Assembly (NCBI GenBank): GCA_025924495.1
Contig: JAICIG010000127.1
Span: 1-18,267, forward strand
DNA from: Pirellulales bacterium
GTDB lineage: Bacteria; Planctomycetota; Planctomycetia; Pirellulales; JAICIG01
Length of the DNA: 18,267 nt
Reading direction: 5' to 3'
Shown here: positions 1 to 7,394 of the stretch, one piece after another
How the letters are laid out: the number at the start of each line of letters is the position of its first letter
Position numbering within the stretch: position 1 is the stretch's first letter
Made by a program: the position numbers and the translations under genes
The notes under the pieces: generated by a model
The model's input: the letters and a program-made list of their open reading frames with translations, nothing else
Told to the model about the DNA's origin: nothing
Databases searched by the model: none

Positions 1-2
1 CC

Positions 3-209
3 GTGGTGTGCACGAGGGATATCGACGGTTTAGCGCCTTTTCTCGATCCGTTGAAGCCCATCCCGCGCCACCACGTTGAACTCGCGGCACGGCGGGCAGG
101 TATCCGTCCCGGCGACATCGAAGCCAGCATCGAGTCCCTGTCTGCCCACTTGGGCTGGGACCCCAGACGTGGAGCGAAGAAACCGAGACACTCAAAACGT
201 CGGACTTGA
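3..209 (+). CDS. Unrecognised protein, C-terminal part (partial at window start)
   Basis: An open frame enters at the left edge and ends at a TGA at 207-209. A GTG at position 3 could be a start, but the window begins two bases earlier, so this is more likely the tail of a longer gene. The visible 68 residues are charged. A helical-looking middle (LAARRAGIRPGDIEASIESL) is followed by a basic end rich in Lys and Arg (RRGAKKPRHSKRRT). I do not recognise a family. Upstream sequence would decide whether it is real and where it starts. Confidence 0.45.
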   Translation: MVCTRDIDGLAPFLDPLKPIPRHHVELAARRAGIRPGDIEASIESLSAHLGWDPRRGAKKPRHSKRRT

Positions 210-516
210 CGAATCTCTACGACACGCGCCCCGCTTGGCATGACCATGCCACCGATCGAGGGCGCCTTGAGGGTCATCCCGCGGGCCGAAATAGTACATT
301 TAGCCGCGAATTTTCTTCGCCCAACGCCTTGTGGCGTGCGGAAATATAGGAAAATCACGGCGCGGCTTTGAGGGCTTGTTCGCCGCTGGTTTTCAGCTAA
401 GCTTTGGCATGTTGGCCTCGGGTTCGTGAGGGCGTCAGATGTCAGGACGGGTATCAGCGGTAAAGTATCGTCACCCTCCCGAATGCCAATTTAAGTGCCG
501 TGGAATGCAGCACTTC
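210..516. other. Intergenic stretch before the tRNA
   Basis: About 307 bases without a convincing gene. There is a small hairpin (ACGCC, loop TTGT, GGCGT at 324-337) without a T-tract. The tRNA promoter must lie here, but I see no pair of -35 and -10 boxes good enough to place it. AT content is locally raised around 295-360. Confidence 0.5.
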
Positions 517-590
517 GGCGGCGTAGCTCAGTTGGTTAGAGCAGCGGAATCATAATCCGCGTGTCCGGGGTTCGAGTCCCTGCGCCGCTA
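517..590 (+). tRNA. tRNA-Met (anticodon CAU, elongator type)
   Basis: A full cloverleaf can be folded by hand. The acceptor stem is GGCGGCG with CGCCGCT, including a G1-U72 wobble. The D arm is GCTC...GAGC. The anticodon stem is GCGGA/TCCGC with loop ATCATAA, giving CAT at 551-553. The variable loop has five bases, and the T arm has the loop TTCGAGT. The discriminator is A, and CCA is not encoded. The 1-72 pair is not the mismatch of an initiator tRNA and the anticodon stem lacks its three G-C pairs, so it is not fMet. A lysidine-modified Ile tRNA also has CAU, but the GGCGGCGTAGCTCAG start resembles elongator Met tRNAs. Confidence 0.95.
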
Positions 591-598
591 GTTCTATA

Positions 599-624
599 AG
601 CCCCGCTTCACGCGGGGCTTTTTT
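599..624 (+). terminator. Intrinsic terminator of the tRNA gene
   Basis: A perfect 8-bp stem AGCCCCGC/GCGGGGCT (599-606 with 612-619), loop TTCAC, runs into a six-T tract (619-624). It lies nine bases after the tRNA and faces the right way to end its transcript. Confidence 0.9.
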
Positions 625-923
625 ATTACGCTGTAGCCTGGCGAGTTCGCACGTGTGCCGATGCGGCAAAACGTGGTTCAGCACTCGAAACCGCTGACAT
701 CGCGACACGCCCCGGTCGGTTCCGCGGCGGTGATGCGCGCGATTTAATGCGCGGTTTTTTCAAGTGGCATTGACGCGATACTGTACACGTATACACTATA
801 CTGACATTCCCGTGCCGATCCGTATTCCCGAAGGACCGCCGTGCGTCTTGTTTGTAAGAAAGCACCCAGCTGTCGGTAGTCTTTCAGGGGAAACATGTCA
901 CCAGATTCGAAACGGAGGAAGTC
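625..923. promoter_or_regulatory. Upstream region of the DinB-family gene
   Basis: About 300 bases without a gene. A TTGACG (770-775) and a TATACT (797-802) lie 21 bases apart, which is longer than the usual 17. Between them is a near-palindrome TGTACACGTATACA (782-795). Long spacers with a dyad inside are known for promoters controlled by MerR-type activators, but this match is by eye only. Confidence 0.3.
736..760 (+). terminator. Possible intrinsic terminator
   Basis: CGCGC (736-740) pairs with GCGCG (749-753) across an eight-base loop, followed by GTTTTTT. The stem is only 5 bp, though all G-C. No gene is seen between the tRNA terminator and this site, so it may be a backup terminator, the end of a small unrecognised RNA, or chance. 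Confidence 0.35.
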
Positions 924-1430
924 ATGAGCATTGCTGAAGCGATTTTGCCCGAGTTCGAACATGAAATGGCGGGGACGCGAAAAACGCTGGAACGCGTTCC
1001 GGACGACAAACTCGATTGGAAGGCCCATCCGAAATCGAACACGATCGGCTGGGTTGCGGCGCACCTGGCGGAAATTCCGGGCTGGGTCGCCGGCGCGCTT
1101 GAAAAAGATTCGTGGGATATCAACCCGGTCGGCGGCGAGCCGTATCAATCTCCCAAGGCTGAGAGCCGGCAGCAGCTCCTGGAAGTGTTCGACAAGAACG
1201 TGGCCGCCGCTCGCAAGGCGATTGCCGCCACCTCGGACGAGGCTTTCAGAAAACAGTGGTCGCTGCTCTCCGGCGGCAAGCCGCTAATGACCATGCCACG
1301 CATCGGCGTGATCCGCAGCTTTGTCATCAATCACACGATTCATCATCGGGCTTATCTCTGCGCCTATCTGCGGCTGAACGATATTCCGGTCCCTGCGCTC
1401 TACGGCCCGTCGGGAGATGAGCAAGGATAG
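924..1430 (+). CDS. DinB-superfamily protein (DinB/YfiT-like putative metalloenzyme)
   Basis: A 168-residue soluble protein of the DinB/YfiT four-helix-bundle superfamily. Members bind a divalent metal through three histidines, and many act as thiol-dependent transferases or have unknown roles. The expected triad is visible: H47 in the motif VAAHLAEIPGW, then H137 and H141 in NHTIHHRAYL. Helices with a hydrophobic heptad pattern fill the space between, and length fits the family (150-180). The ATG is preceded by a strong GGAGG (914-918) at five bases. It stands alone on the plus strand and converges with the vWA gene. The substrate cannot be read from the sequence. Confidence 0.88.
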   Translation: MSIAEAILPEFEHEMAGTRKTLERVPDDKLDWKAHPKSNTIGWVAAHLAEIPGWVAGALEKDSWDINPVGGEPYQSPKAESRQQLLEVFDKNVAAARKAIAATSDEAFRKQWSLLSGGKPLMTMPRIGVIRSFVINHTIHHRAYLCAYLRLNDIPVPALYGPSGDEQG

Positions 1431-1567
1431 TCGCGAGCCCGCAAAGTGTCCTCTGCGCCGCTGCCTGACTTCGTCAAGGCGAATGCCTGGCTAGCGAATT
1501 GAGAGATAGTAGCAGTCTAATTATCGTTAGCGCAATCGCCGCCAACGAATGCGCGGCGCGCAGGTTT

Positions 1568-3178
1568 TCATCGCTTACCGAGCTCTTCTGCTTTTTCGAT
1601 GAGTTTAATGAACTCGGCCCGATGGCCGTTTTCATCGGCGCCCCGGCTGGCAGCGGCCCATTGTTCGATCTGCGGAAACGCGGCGTCGCCCTTGTAAGCA
1701 CTGTCGCGCAGCACGAGGCCAAAGGCGGCGACGGCGGCGGCGAAGCGAAAATCTTCGCTGGCCTGATCAAAAGAGTGATCTGAATCGACGATCTCAGTCG
1801 AGATCAATCGGCTTTCTTCGCCGTCGGGTGCTTTGTAACGGAGCTTGAGCGTGGCAATTTCGCCGCTGCCGGCGGCCGCAGTTGCCTCGCCGCCGGTTTG
1901 GTACTTAAGTGCATCGACGGCTGCGGTAACCGATTCAGCGCCGAGCGGCGTCAATTCGTAGAGCGCCGTGACGGCGTGCCCGGCGCCGATTTCGCCGGCG
2001 TCTTTGCGGTCGTCGTTGAAGTCTTCGGCTCGCAGCAGGCGGTTCTCGTAGCCGATCAGCCGATAGGCGGCGACTTGCTGCGGGTTGAATTCCAACTGCA
2101 GCTTGACGTCTTTGGCGATCGTCACCAGCGTGCCGCCCGCTTGCTCGACAAGCACCTTTCTGGCCTCGTGGATCGTGTCGATGTAGGCGTAGTTGCCGTT
2201 GCCGCGATCGGCCAATTGCTCCATCGTGGCGTCCTTGATATTGCCCGTGCCAAAGCCAAGCACGCTGAGAAAGACGCCGCTCTTGGCCTCCTGCTCGATC
2301 AAGCGGGTCAACGAGCCCTGGTCGGAAATGCCCACGTTAAAGTCGCCGTCGGTCGCCAGCACGACGCGGTTCACGCCCCCTTTGATGAAGTGTTCGCGCG
2401 CGATCTGGTAGGCAAGCTGAATGCCGGCGGCGCCGTTGGTCGAGCCGCCAGCATGTAATCCATCGAGCGCGGCCAGGATGGTTTCCTTATAGAGACCAGA
2501 CGTCGAAGGGAGCGCCAGTCCCGAGGCGCCTGCATAAACGACAATCGCCACGCGATCATTCTCGCCGAGTTTCTCGACCAGCAGCCTCAAGGCGTTTTGC
2601 AACAGCGGCAGCTTGGCCGGGTCGTCCATCGAGCCCGAGACGTCGAGCAAAAACACCAGGTTGCTCGCCGGGCGGTTTTCGAAATCGATCTCGCGCCCTT
2701 TCAGCGCGATTCGCAGCAGCCGGTGCTTGGGTTGCCAAGGACAGGCAGCCGTTTCCGCGTGCACCGAAAAAGGAGCGTCATCCTGCGGCGGCGCATAGCC
2801 ATACGGAAAATAGTTAATCAGTTCCTCGATCCGCACGGCGTCTTTTGGCGGCAGCGAGTGCGAATTCAAGAAGCGCCGCACGTTCGCATACGATGCCGTG
2901 TCGACATCGACCGAGAACGTCGAAAGCGGATTCTGCCGTACCGCTAGAAACGGGTTTTCGTCAATGCGGTTATAGGCCTCGGTGTTTGACGGCTGCGCCA
3001 AGGCGCCGTCTTGAGCGGAAGCGACGGCATCGTAGGCAGGCGCCCACTCGGCAGGAGCGGCCGCCGGCGTCGCAGCCAACTTGGCTCGCCCGGCATCGCC
3101 GCAACCTGACGCAACGATCAGCGTCGCGAGGGCATAAAGCGCGAGCGGCGCGCACGACGATCCAGTTCGCCTGAACAT
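1568..3178 (-). CDS. vWA-domain lipoprotein (YfbK-like architecture)
   Basis: A 536-residue protein that appears exported and lipid-anchored. The start at 3178 is chosen because AAGGAG lies eight bases before it and a lipoprotein signal follows at once, with a hydrophobic stretch 10-23 ending in SGC at Cys26. The open frame runs 46 codons further upstream without a better start. After a low-complexity Ala/Pro linker comes the N-terminal vWA-associated domain (about 74-165, with NPLSTFSVDVDTASY). The vWA domain proper (about 172-345) has an intact MIDAS: D179-x-S181-x-S183, T247 and D277 in ATDGDF. A C-terminal domain like that of E. coli YfbK (DUF3520) ends the protein. vWA domains with an intact MIDAS bind protein partners through a metal ion. 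It is last in the row of minus-strand genes led by the BlaI/M56 pair, 187 bases after the preceding gene, so co-transcription is possible but not shown. Confidence 0.9.
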   Translation of the reverse strand: MFRRTGSSCAPLALYALATLIVASGCGDAGRAKLAATPAAAPAEWAPAYDAVASAQDGALAQPSNTEAYNRIDENPFLAVRQNPLSTFSVDVDTASYANVRRFLNSHSLPPKDAVRIEELINYFPYGYAPPQDDAPFSVHAETAACPWQPKHRLLRIALKGREIDFENRPASNLVFLLDVSGSMDDPAKLPLLQNALRLLVEKLGENDRVAIVVYAGASGLALPSTSGLYKETILAALDGLHAGGSTNGAAGIQLAYQIAREHFIKGGVNRVVLATDGDFNVGISDQGSLTRLIEQEAKSGVFLSVLGFGTGNIKDATMEQLADRGNGNYAYIDTIHEARKVLVEQAGGTLVTIAKDVKLQLEFNPQQVAAYRLIGYENRLLRAEDFNDDRKDAGEIGAGHAVTALYELTPLGAESVTAAVDALKYQTGGEATAAAGSGEIATLKLRYKAPDGEESRLISTEIVDSDHSFDQASEDFRFAAAVAAFGLVLRDSAYKGDAAFPQIEQWAAASRGADENGHRAEFIKLIEKAEELGKR

Positions 3179-3365
3179 GAGATTGGCTCCTTGAGCTGCA
3201 AGCAAAGAAGTGCGAAGCGAGGCCGCCTCACTCTTCAAGACGCGCCAAGGGCCAAGAAAATTCCCGCGCGACGACAGAATTTCCAGTGCCCCCCAGGTAG
3301 TCGCAATACGGAGCAATGTGGAAACCGCGTCCGGGAGAGAGACTCAGCCCGGCGGCGCTCCGCGG

Positions 3366-3839
3366 TTAGTTTGCTTGCTGCGGCGCCGTCACGCCCGCCT
3401 CGGCAAGCCAGAGTTCCGCCTCGGCCAGATAGAACTTCGTGGCGAAATATTTCTCGTCCTCGCCCCCTTTGCTCCCCGCCCGATACAATTGGGCGACCTT
3501 TCGATGGGCTATCTTCATGCGCTGCCAATGCCCCAACAGAGCAGCCTGCCGCTCTGCCTTGGAGTCGGCCAGCTTTTGTTCCGCCTCGAGCCAATGTCGC
3601 GACCAGATGAACAAGTCGGCAAGCGGCGCCGTCCCCGCATCGTAGCCGGCTGCGGTGGCCTCATAAGTTTTCTTGGCCGCTTCGAGCATCGCTTCGGAGG
3701 CCTTAGTGCGGGCGGCAAGAATGGCTTGCACTTCCGTTGCGGCATCCCGATTGGCGGCTCCCCGAGCCCTCGATTCCAATTGCAATCCGCCCAAAACCAG
3801 CAAGGCCACAGTAACGCTGACTAGAGATGCGGTTTTCAT
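3366..3839 (-). CDS. Secreted helical protein, free copy of the M56 tail domain (copy A)
   Basis: 157 residues. A short N-terminal hydrophobic segment (3-19) is a signal peptide or membrane anchor. The rest (about 40-148) is an amphipathic helical domain with the marks EAMLEAAKKTYEATAAGYDAGT, split as a helix and a YDAGT turn, then WSRHWLEAE (79-87), HWQRM (104-108), GSKGGEDEKY (122-131) and LAEAELWL (138-145). By hand count about 65 of 101 residues match the C-terminal domain of the M56 protein, without gaps. The YxxGT...L...WSRxWLEAE pattern recalls TolC-type coiled coils and resembles tails I know from planctomycete membrane proteins. The start at 3839 has GGAGG eight bases upstream. The open frame extends 45 codons further but without a ribosome site. 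Confidence 0.82.
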   Translation of the reverse strand: MKTASLVSVTVALLVLGGLQLESRARGAANRDAATEVQAILAARTKASEAMLEAAKKTYEATAAGYDAGTAPLADLFIWSRHWLEAEQKLADSKAERQAALLGHWQRMKIAHRKVAQLYRAGSKGGEDEKYFATKFYLAEAELWLAEAGVTAPQQAN

Positions 3840-3862
3840 ACGAGAATCCTCCGAATAGACGA

Positions 3863-3874
3863 GGCACAATGCAT
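3863..3874 (-). repeat. Leader motif before copy A (ATGCATTGTGCC on the coding strand)
   Basis: The 12-base motif sits 24 bases upstream of the copy A start codon. The same motif with one change (ATGCATCGTGCC) stands 26 bases before copy B at 4436-4447. Both are followed by a GGAGG. This shows that the duplicated unit included its leader. Confidence 0.6.
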
Positions 3875-3936
3875 TGGATCCGCAAGGGGTATGCCCGAGC
3901 GGTTTAATGCCCCTCGGCGCTGGACGCCGTCGATTT

Positions 3937-4410
3937 TCATTGAGGGTCGCGCGGCGGCTCGCCTCCGGCGTCAACGATCCAGAGTTCCACTTCTGCCACG
4001 TAGTATCTTATGGCGCGCAGTTTCTGCTCTTCGCCGCCCCTGACCCCCATCTCGTGTAAGGCTTTCGTGATCCGAAGCAGCCGCTGCATCCGCTTCAGGT
4101 GATCTCGTAAAGCGTTGAGGTCTTCTTCCTGGTTCTTCGCCAAGGCCCGCTGGGCGTCGAGCCAGCGCCGCGACCAGACGTAGACGTCCGTCAGGGTGAC
4201 CGTCCCTTCGTCATACTCGGCGGTCGTAAGTTCGCTCGTTTGCTTCGCCGTTTCGAGCACGGCTTCGGCCGCTTTGAGACGAGCCTCCGCCGACGCGCGT
4301 GGCGCTTTCGCCGGTTGTTTTTCATTTTGCTCGCGGGCGATCAATTTCACTTGAATTCCGCCAGCGAGTAACAGAGCGAGGCCGGCTGCGATCAGGCATG
4401 CCTTTTTCAT
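3937..4410 (-). CDS. Secreted helical protein, free copy of the M56 tail domain (copy B)
   Basis: Exactly 157 residues, like copy A, and alignable to it and to the M56 tail from end to end without gaps. Its hydrophobic N-terminus (KKACLIAAGLALLLAGG) matches the last membrane segment of the M56 protein (KRACLLGVSLALLSAGG), followed by QVKLIARE against QVKLVARD. Shared motifs are WSRRWLDA (79-86), YDEGT (66-70), RGGEEQK (124-130) and VELWIVDAGG (141-150). It has drifted further from the M56 tail than copy A in the helical part, yet is closer in the anchor. Start 4410 has GGAGG about eight bases upstream. The gap to the M56 stop is only 54 bases, so one transcript is likely. Confidence 0.82.
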   Translation of the reverse strand: MKKACLIAAGLALLLAGGIQVKLIAREQNEKQPAKAPRASAEARLKAAEAVLETAKQTSELTTAEYDEGTVTLTDVYVWSRRWLDAQRALAKNQEEDLNALRDHLKRMQRLLRITKALHEMGVRGGEEQKLRAIRYYVAEVELWIVDAGGEPPRDPQ

Positions 4411-4435
4411 AGAAAAGCCCTCCGGTGTGTTCTTG

Positions 4436-4447
4436 GGCACGATGCAT
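4436..4447 (-). repeat. Leader motif before copy B (ATGCATCGTGCC on the coding strand)
   Basis: Matches the motif before copy A in 11 of 12 bases and at nearly the same distance from the start codon. It may be only a relic of gene duplication, or a shared control site. Confidence 0.6.
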
Positions 4448-4464
4448 CAGATTTCCGAGGCGAG

Positions 4465-5907
4465 CTAGTCGACACGGTCCGGGACGGCGCCGCCTGCATT
4501 CACCAGCCACATTTCCGCTTCGGCCAGGCAAAATTCCGCCCCGTGATATTTCTCGGCTTCGCCCCCTTTGCTGCCGGCGAAATACAAAGCGCCGACCTTG
4601 CGGAGAGTGGTTCTCATGCGCTGCCAGTGCTGCACGAGCGCCGCGAGTTCGTCTTCCTTCGTGCTTGCCAACGTTCGTTCCGCCTCCAGCCAGCGGCGCG
4701 ACCAGAGGTAAAGCTCCGGGAGAGTCATGGTTCCCGCGTCGTAACCGGCGGCGGTCGCTTCGTAGGCTGTTTTGGCCGTTTCGAGCATCGCTTCGGCGGC
4801 TTTGGCATGCGCCGCCGCTTCGGCTGTCGCCGCAGGCGTCGATTCCGGTCCAGCCGCATCGCGCGCGACCAGTTTCACTTGAGTTCCGCCGGCCGACAGC
4901 AACGCCAGGCTGACGCCGAGCAAGCAGGCTCTTTTCGCCAGCGCGTCAGCCGGGACATGAGGAGCTACGATACGTCGGATCCTGAGCACGAGACCACGAC
5001 CCTGCGCTGCGGTATTCAATACGACTCGCGGAGCCCGGGCTGTTCCCAGCGATAACAATGCTCTGCCGTACTCGGGCGCAATCTCCGGGTAGGCGCGGCG
5101 CACGGCGTCGTCGCAAGCCCATTCGGCGGCTTCGTCAAAATGTCGCACCGCTCGCCAGGCAAATGGATTGAACCATTGCGGCAAAGCGAGCAAGTGCGCG
5201 CCGAGCGATTTCCAGAGGTCGCCGCGCTCATAATGCGCAAGCTCATGCCGGAGGACCGCCAGGCGAGCCTCGGCCGAGAGTTCGCGCCACAGCGAGTCGG
5301 GAACAAAGACCCGGTAACCGCCGGGAACCCGACAGAGCATGGGTCCCAAGTCTTCCGTGATCCGCAATGGAATCGTCCGCCGGATTTTCCGTTCGGCGAG
5401 CAATTGCCTCCAGACCGATTCATCCTCCGACGGCGGCGCCTTGCCCAAGGGCAAATTCCGGAGAAAGCGTCCATAGCCGGCGATCGATCGCAACAACACC
5501 AACCCGCATCCTGCTAGCCAGCCGACTGCCATGAAGACGCGCCAGTTCCAGACGAAGCTCTCAGCCAACGCGTCGTCCTCATGTGCGCGGTTCGTCTCTG
5601 CCGTGCGCTGCGTGTCGGCAGCATCGCCGAAGCCTGGCGGAAGCGGCGTGAGGGTTGAAGTCTCCAGCAAAGCATCCTGGGTCGCCCGATGCGGCTGGAG
5701 CCTGGCCGATTCGTGCCAAGTAATGTTGAGGGCGTAACGTCCCAACAGCCAGCCTTGCAAAAGGACGACGATCCACATGGCGCGATGCACGCCGGGTGAA
5801 GCGGTGGAGGAAAAGCGAAGCAAGATGCTGGCGATTACAAACGTGGCGGAGAGGGCCAAGGCGGTTCGCAGGAGCCCGCTCGCGAGCGCCGTCGAGAGAT
5901 CGTTCAT
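4465..5907 (-). CDS. M56-family (BlaR1-like) membrane metallopeptidase with helical tail
   Basis: 480 residues. In the BlaR1/MecR1 family an integral-membrane zinc peptidase senses a signal and cleaves the partner BlaI-type repressor. Membrane segments lie at about 9-31, 43-60, 122-141 and 325-341. The cytoplasmic zinc site is intact: HELAH at 221-225 and a likely third ligand E262 in AEWACDD. The penicillin-binding sensor found at the C-terminus of true BlaR1 is absent. In its place residues 342-480 form a helical domain, and residues 324-480 (last membrane segment plus domain) are the unit repeated in the two genes downstream. The start overlaps the stop of the BlaI gene as ATGA, a sign of translational coupling. 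The inducing signal is unknown; a beta-lactam is unlikely. Confidence 0.9.
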   Translation of the reverse strand: MNDLSTALASGLLRTALALSATFVIASILLRFSSTASPGVHRAMWIVVLLQGWLLGRYALNITWHESARLQPHRATQDALLETSTLTPLPPGFGDAADTQRTAETNRAHEDDALAESFVWNWRVFMAVGWLAGCGLVLLRSIAGYGRFLRNLPLGKAPPSEDESVWRQLLAERKIRRTIPLRITEDLGPMLCRVPGGYRVFVPDSLWRELSAEARLAVLRHELAHYERGDLWKSLGAHLLALPQWFNPFAWRAVRHFDEAAEWACDDAVRRAYPEIAPEYGRALLSLGTARAPRVVLNTAAQGRGLVLRIRRIVAPHVPADALAKRACLLGVSLALLSAGGTQVKLVARDAAGPESTPAATAEAAAHAKAAEAMLETAKTAYEATAAGYDAGTMTLPELYLWSRRWLEAERTLASTKEDELAALVQHWQRMRTTLRKVGALYFAGSKGGEAEKYHGAEFCLAEAEMWLVNAGGAVPDRVD

Positions 5908-6311
5908 GGCTTTTTTCCTCGCTTTTCGCTGCGCAGCCGTTGTTCGGCTTCATCGAGCAACTGCTTGAGCTCGGCAATTTGCGAAACGGTCAGGGAGCGA
6001 TCGCGGACCAGGTGCGCCACCAGCGGCACGACGCTGCCTCCGCTGACGCGCTCGACGAGCAAGTTAAGGTCGTGGGCGCTGACGGCGTCTTGAGCGACCG
6101 CTGCGCGATAGCGTGCGGGGCGATCCTCGCTGCGCAGCACCAGCCCCTTGCGCACCAGCCGATTCAGGCGAGTTTGCACGGTCGTATAGCCGATTGGCAG
6201 CCCCAGCTCGCGATGGGCCTCGGAGAGCGTCGCGTCGCCATGACGCCAGAGCATCTCCATTATCTCCATCTCGGCCGCCGAAAGCCGGCGGATTGCGTTT
6301 CGCTTCGTCAC
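5904..6311 (-). CDS. BlaI/MecI/CopY-family repressor
   Basis: 135 residues. A winged-helix DNA-binding domain occupies about 8-78, with the family marks LSAAEMEIMEMLW, the recognition-helix region GYTTVQTRLNRL and a wing at LVLRSEDRPARYRA. A C-terminal dimerisation region follows. The start is GTG at 6311, with a GAGG nearby; no ATG fits better. Its gene overlaps that of the M56 peptidase, its presumed inactivating protease. Two dyads that look like its operators lie directly upstream in its own promoter, so it probably represses this operon until cleaved. Confidence 0.92.
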   Translation of the reverse strand: MTKRNAIRRLSAAEMEIMEMLWRHGDATLSEAHRELGLPIGYTTVQTRLNRLVRKGLVLRSEDRPARYRAAVAQDAVSAHDLNLLVERVSGGSVVPLVAHLVRDRSLTVSQIAELKQLLDEAEQRLRSEKRGKKP

Positions 6312-6324
6312 GCAGAAGCCTCAG

Positions 6325-6374
6325 TTATGACCAGTGTCGTAATCCTTCGCGAATTATTACGACAGGCGTCATAA
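6325..6374 (-). promoter_or_regulatory. Twin BlaI-type operators over the repressor promoter
   Basis: Two 18-bp dyads, TTATGACCAGTGTCGTAA (6325-6342) and TTACGACAGGCGTCATAA (6357-6374). Each is of the form TTAYGAC-N4-GTCRTAA. The two are also inverted copies of each other, so the whole 50 bp is one large palindrome (16 of 19 arm positions match). Their centres are 32 bp apart, close to three helical turns, which would place two repressor dimers on one face. BlaI-family operators are dyads of similar half-sites (TACGACA/TGTCGTA-like). Confidence 0.82.
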
Positions 6375-6381
6375 AATGCAA
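6353..6381 (-). promoter_or_regulatory. Sigma70-type promoter of the BlaI/M56 operon
   Basis: On the minus strand, TTGCAT (6376-6381) and AATAAT (6353-6358) are separated by exactly 17 bases. The distal operator fills the spacer and the proximal one covers the expected start point near 6346. This geometry fits repression by blocking polymerase. Confidence 0.7.
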
Positions 6382-6446
6382 GCTTTTTTTGGATCGCGGA
6401 ACGTAAGCTAATTGGGCCAGGCCGTCTTCCATTGCCTTGGGAACGG

Positions 6447-7394
6447 TCACGGTTGCTCTAGCAAGCGATCGAGTTGTTCGAGTTCCTCTTGCGAGGCAAT
6501 TTCATAGCGTTCATGTGTGACGCTCAAGTCCGGGCGGCGACTCCTTAATGCAGCAACCCCCTCGTCGCTGACGTCCGTATTGTCTAAACACACCTCTCTC
6601 AGCGAGCCAAGTCTTGCAATCGTATCGAGTCCTTTGTCGGTGATTGCACATTCGGCGAGGATTAATGAACGGAGCTCTGGCAGAACCAACAGCGACGCCA
6701 AGCCGTCATCCGTCACCTGCGTCTCAACAAGATTCAAATACTTCAGCTTCTTTGCACGGCTCAAGAATCGAATTCCGCGATTGCCGACGTTGGCGCCAGC
6801 GACGGAAAGCTCGGAAAGATTGGGCAATGAAGCGATGGGGTCCAACCCTTCATTGCTGATACGAGTGAATGGAAGATCCAGCTCTTCGATACTGGCCAAT
6901 TGGCAAATGTACCGAACGCCGCAATCGCCTACGGTCGTTTGAGCGAGATCGATTTGCTTGATACCTGTGAGATGGCCGACGAAACGCAATTGCTCGTCGG
7001 TGAGGGACGACCTCGCGAAGTCAAGGCGTTCGAATGCGGGCAACCCGGAAAGCAACGCGAGGTGTCGATCCGTTACCTTGTTCCGGCGAAAACTGATGTC
7101 GGTTAGTCGGTCGAACCGCGAAAACGAGTTGAGGTCAAAGATGCCTTTGGCCCCTTCGTATCCCGGCGCATAGATGCCGACATCGACGCCATCTCCGATC
7201 AGATGGCTGAGAATCTTCACCGTGCGCTGGAATCGATGCTCCCGATTGGCCAAATATGCGAGCGGCATGGCGGCGGCCGCGATACCAATCAGGATGGCGC
7301 GCAGGCTGTACTGGCGACTACGTGGCGCTACGATTGAAGATCCGCTGCGAAGTTGGCTATCGGGCGCCGTCTTGGCTGAAATGTTGCTGCCCAC
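6447..7394 (-). CDS. Membrane-anchored leucine-rich-repeat protein
   Basis: About 315 residues from a GTG at 7394, which has AAGGA 11 bases upstream. A TTG ten codons earlier (7424) is the alternative. A single membrane segment near residues 31-50 (SLRAILIGIAAAAMPLAYLA) follows a short basic N-terminus. A linker then leads into about eight LRRs of 24 residues (about 95-295) of the form LxxLxLxxTxVTDxGLxxLxxLP. The repeats are the regular planctomycete TD-G type and should form a solenoid outside the inner membrane. There is no catalytic domain, so binding or scaffolding is the likely role. It precedes the BlaI operon on the same strand, but that operon has its own promoter. No terminator is visible after its stop. 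Confidence 0.82.
   Translation of the reverse strand: MGSNISAKTAPDSQLRSGSSIVAPRSRQYSLRAILIGIAAAAMPLAYLANREHRFQRTVKILSHLIGDGVDVGIYAPGYEGAKGIFDLNSFSRFDRLTDISFRRNKVTDRHLALLSGLPAFERLDFARSSLTDEQLRFVGHLTGIKQIDLAQTTVGDCGVRYICQLASIEELDLPFTRISNEGLDPIASLPNLSELSVAGANVGNRGIRFLSRAKKLKYLNLVETQVTDDGLASLLVLPELRSLILAECAITDKGLDTIARLGSLREVCLDNTDVSDEGVAALRSRRPDLSVTHERYEIASQEELEQLDRLLEQP

Noticed and set aside
1463..1480. Hairpin GCCTGAC-TTC-GTCAAGGC between the DinB and vWA stops as a terminator
   Set aside because: The stem has a bulge and no T-tract follows on either strand.
3210..3824. 204-codon plus-strand frame over copy A
   Set aside because: Antisense to copy A, which has a ribosome site, signal segment and two homologues next door.
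4465..5907. Reading the M56/BlaI pair as a beta-lactam resistance locus
   Set aside because: No penicillin-binding domain (no SxxK/KTG motifs) in the tail and no beta-lactamase gene in the window.
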